Source: Phenylobacterium sp.
Lineage (GTDB): Bacteria > Pseudomonadota > Alphaproteobacteria > Caulobacterales > Caulobacteraceae
Direction: 5' to 3'
DNA length: 64,000 bases
Assembly: GCA_017991675.1 (NCBI GenBank)
Contig: JAGOQB010000002.1
Span: 366,984-430,983 of the forward strand
A program made the translations under genes and the position numbers. Every line of letters begins with the position of its first letter. The stretch's first letter is position 1. Positions 62,160 through 64,000 of this stretch are shown here, piece after piece. The notes beneath the pieces are model-generated. The model saw only the letters and a program-made list of their open reading frames with translations. It ran no database searches and had not been told where the DNA came from.

Positions 62160-63713
62160 TCAAGCCAGTCCCGGCGGCGCGCGCCCGGCGTCCAGCTCCA
62201 GCCGCCGCGGCGCAAAGGAACGCTCCTCGCCGGCCACCCGCTTCGGACGACGCGAAGGCCTGATTTCGTTGGCCCGCGCCTGCAGCGGCAGCCGCGCCTT
62301 CAGCCGCAGACCATCGGCGCCGCGCTCCAGGTCGAGCCGCCCGCCCAGCTCGACGAGCCGCCCGCGCATGCTGGAGATCCCCACCCCGGTCTCCTCGTCG
62401 ACCGCCGGCGCCCGTCCGCCGGGCGACTGGCCGCCGTCGTCCTCGACCAGCAGCGAGACCTCGCTCCCGACATAGTTCAGCACCACCCGCACGCTGCGCG
62501 CCGCGGTGTGCCGGTGGACGTTCATCAGCGCCTCCTGGAAGACGCGGAACAGCGTGCTCTCCATCGCGCTGGTGGCGCCGCGCGGCTGGCCGGCCACCTC
62601 CACCGAGATCCGCAGCGAGGCGCGGCGGCCGAAACCGTCGGCGAACACCCGCAGCCGCTCGACCAGGTCGCGCCCCCCGGCCTGCGGCGGATGCAGCATG
62701 AACGAAAAGGTGCGGATCTCCCGGTGGGCGGCCGAGATCGCGTTGCGGATGTCGCGCAGGATCGACTGGTGGCTCTCGTCGAACACCGCCCGCCGCTCCA
62801 GCGCCGCCAGCGACAACCCGATGGCGACCAGGTGCTGGGCGGTGGAATCGTGCAGTTCGCGCCCGATCCGCCGCCGCTCGCCCAGCTCGGCCTGGGCGAC
62901 GTCCTCCTTGGCCCGCGCCAGGGCGCTGGCCTGCGCCACGGCCGCGGTCACGTCGGACGCCACCCCGACCACCCGGCGCACCGTCCCGTCCGGCATGCGC
63001 GAGAACACCCGGGCCCGCGACTGCACGATCCGCCAGTCGCCTTCCGCCCCGAGCAGCCTCAGCTGCGCCTCGCAGACCTGGTGGTCGCCCAGGTTCGACA
63101 TGTCCTCCAGGTGGCGCTGCAGCACCTGCCGGTCGTCCGGGTGCAGACGATCCTGCACCTCGCCCAGGCCCGCGCCGGTCGGCGACAGCCCGAGGCTCTC
63201 GGACAGCTGCGGGTGCATGTACCGGGTCCGGCGCTGGATCACGTCGTAGACGTAGAGCAGCCCCGAGCTGATCGGCCCCAGATGGTCGAACAGCATCTCG
63301 CTGTGACTGGTCAGGTGGTGCGAACGCCCGATCGGCGGGACCTGCAGGATCACCTGTTCGGCGCCGTCTTCGCCCCATTCGACCGGAAAGGCCCAGATCT
63401 GCGACCCGTCCGGCCGCTGATCCGTGCGCAGGAAGCGGTCCAGCCGGCCCGGCCGCCGCCCCTGCAGGCAGCGCTCGATCAGGACCTGCAGCCGCTCGGC
63501 CTCACGCGGAGGCGCCAGGGCCTTCAGTTCCCGCCCCTCGACGGCCTCGCAGGCCAGCAAGGCGCGGAAGCCCGGGCATGCTGAAATTATCGTGATCTGA
63601 CCTGATTTGCGCTCAGCGAGCGCCGACGCCAAGCCGGGATGGCCTGACTCGGAACGTCTACTTGGTACACGCCAAGTATCCGCCGCACTTGCGTCGGTCT
63701 GGACTAACGCCAT
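62160..63713 (-). CDS. PAS-containing sensor histidine kinase, NarL/DesK type
   Basis: A 517-residue kinase without membrane segments, so probably cytoplasmic. An N-terminal PAS-like region (about 40-125), then a second PAS fold (about 150-262), a HisKA_3 domain with the phospho-accepting His288 in RRIGRELHDSTAQHL, and a HATPase domain with the N-box FQEALMNVHRHTAA. After about residue 475 there is a basic, disordered tail. GGGAGA precedes the start. No response regulator is in the window; it may lie past the right edge or be encoded elsewhere. Confidence 0.9.
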   Translation of the reverse strand: MALVQTDASAADTWRVPSRRSESGHPGLASALAERKSGQITIISACPGFRALLACEAVEGRELKALAPPREAERLQVLIERCLQGRRPGRLDRFLRTDQRPDGSQIWAFPVEWGEDGAEQVILQVPPIGRSHHLTSHSEMLFDHLGPISSGLLYVYDVIQRRTRYMHPQLSESLGLSPTGAGLGEVQDRLHPDDRQVLQRHLEDMSNLGDHQVCEAQLRLLGAEGDWRIVQSRARVFSRMPDGTVRRVVGVASDVTAAVAQASALARAKEDVAQAELGERRRIGRELHDSTAQHLVAIGLSLAALERRAVFDESHQSILRDIRNAISAAHREIRTFSFMLHPPQAGGRDLVERLRVFADGFGRRASLRISVEVAGQPRGATSAMESTLFRVFQEALMNVHRHTAARSVRVVLNYVGSEVSLLVEDDGGQSPGGRAPAVDEETGVGISSMRGRLVELGGRLDLERGADGLRLKARLPLQARANEIRPSRRPKRVAGEERSFAPRRLELDAGRAPPGLA

Positions 63714-63878
63714 CGTCCGTCTCCCGCTTCCCTCGCCGGTTACAGCTTAAGGAAGTCCCAAACAGCGGCGCCCGTTCCCCCGACGGAAGAAACACCCGTC
63801 TAAAATACATGCCCTGGTTCAAAGGTATATGGGTGATCTTACTAGTGCACGAACTAATCCGATGGGTGTATTCCCTAG

Positions 63879-64000
63879 GCTCAGGACCCATTGATGTGAT
63901 GTGCTCGATCTGATTCAGGCTCTGCAAGGAGACTGGATATGAGCGACCTCTATTGGCTTACGGACGAGCAGATGGCGCGGCTGCAGCCGCACTTCCCCAA
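63879..64000 (+). mobile_element. Left end of an IS5-family insertion sequence, cut by window edge
   Basis: From about 63879 the sequence is a short leader followed by a transposase start. The stretch GGCTCAGGACCCATTG just before it follows CTAG (63875-63878), a target type used by some IS5-family elements, so the left inverted repeat probably starts here. The right end is outside the window, so the repeat cannot be confirmed. Confidence 0.65.
63939..64000 (+). CDS. IS5-family transposase, first 20 codons only
   Basis: The N-terminus MSDLYWLTDEQMARLQPHFP is the well-known start of IS5-family (IS427-like) transposases, with AAGGAG ahead of the ATG. The rest lies outside the window. Confidence 0.8.
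   Translation, partial: MSDLYWLTDEQMARLQPHFP

Noticed and set aside
63658-63927. Short ORFs on both strands near the right edge
   Set aside because: No coding bias; they cross the apparent IS boundary and the start of the kinase gene.

Overview
The window is a GC-rich, gene-dense bacterial chromosome segment. Four TonB-dependent receptors, a PEP-xxWA C-terminal anchor protein, a ScfR-type regulator beside propionyl-CoA carboxylase, CioAB-like cytochrome bd genes and strong GC bias at third codon positions all suggest an alphaproteobacterium. Caulobacterales (Caulobacter/Phenylobacterium-like) is the best guess, but this is inference without a database search. I see no rRNA, tRNA or CRISPR array.

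Layout. (1) 1-12.9 kb is a catabolic island: a partial MFS transporter and TetR; a TonB receptor with an exported CocE-type hydrolase; then a tight operon of Rieske oxygenase, NHL-repeat protein, aldehyde dehydrogenase and TetR; then an unknown conserved protein and a ThDP-dependent enzyme. (2) 13-18 kb holds an exported amidohydrolase, a TetR, an acyl-CoA ligase and an enoyl-CoA hydratase. Matching palindromes of the form (A/T)ACCCGAAC-N4-GTTCGGGT(A/T) lie before the amidohydrolase/TetR pair and before the ligase/hydratase operon. (3) 18.2-26.7 kb is a sulfatase cluster: three arylsulfatases, an outer-membrane barrel and a bile-acid/Na+ symporter-family carrier. (4) 26.7-30.4 kb is gbsR-cydA-cydB plus a 38-residue DUF2474 gene, then a DUF411 lipoprotein. 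(5) 30.4-37 kb is the propionyl-CoA carboxylase locus: divergent ScfR regulator, pccB, pccA, a MerR regulator and bioB, the last three joined by start/stop overlaps. (6) 37-52 kb is a glucoside-use locus: two TonB receptors, acid phosphatase, glucokinase, GH3 beta-glucosidase and sugar MFS permease, with two LacI regulators, a carboxylesterase and a sorbosone-dehydrogenase-like lipoprotein. Four copies of a GATAACGTTGTC operator mark three of its promoters. (7) 52-57.8 kb contains general metabolism genes: SDR, thiolase, PEP-anchor protein, PPOX-fold protein, GFA protein, free Met-R-sulfoxide reductase and M24 peptidase. (8) 57.9-64 kb has a large TonB receptor, DUF3597, a small DUF551-like ORF, hemolysin III and a NarL-type histidine kinase, and ends inside an IS5-family element.

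How the parts fit. The window reads as a string of substrate-specific uptake and breakdown modules, each with its own local repressor and operator. Polymers or conjugates cross the outer membrane through TonB receptors and are cut by exported hydrolases, sulfatases or glycosidases. The products enter through MFS or BASS carriers and are oxidised or CoA-activated inside the cell. The least explained module is the Rieske/NHL/ALDH/ThDP cluster with its unusual tandem promoter repeat.
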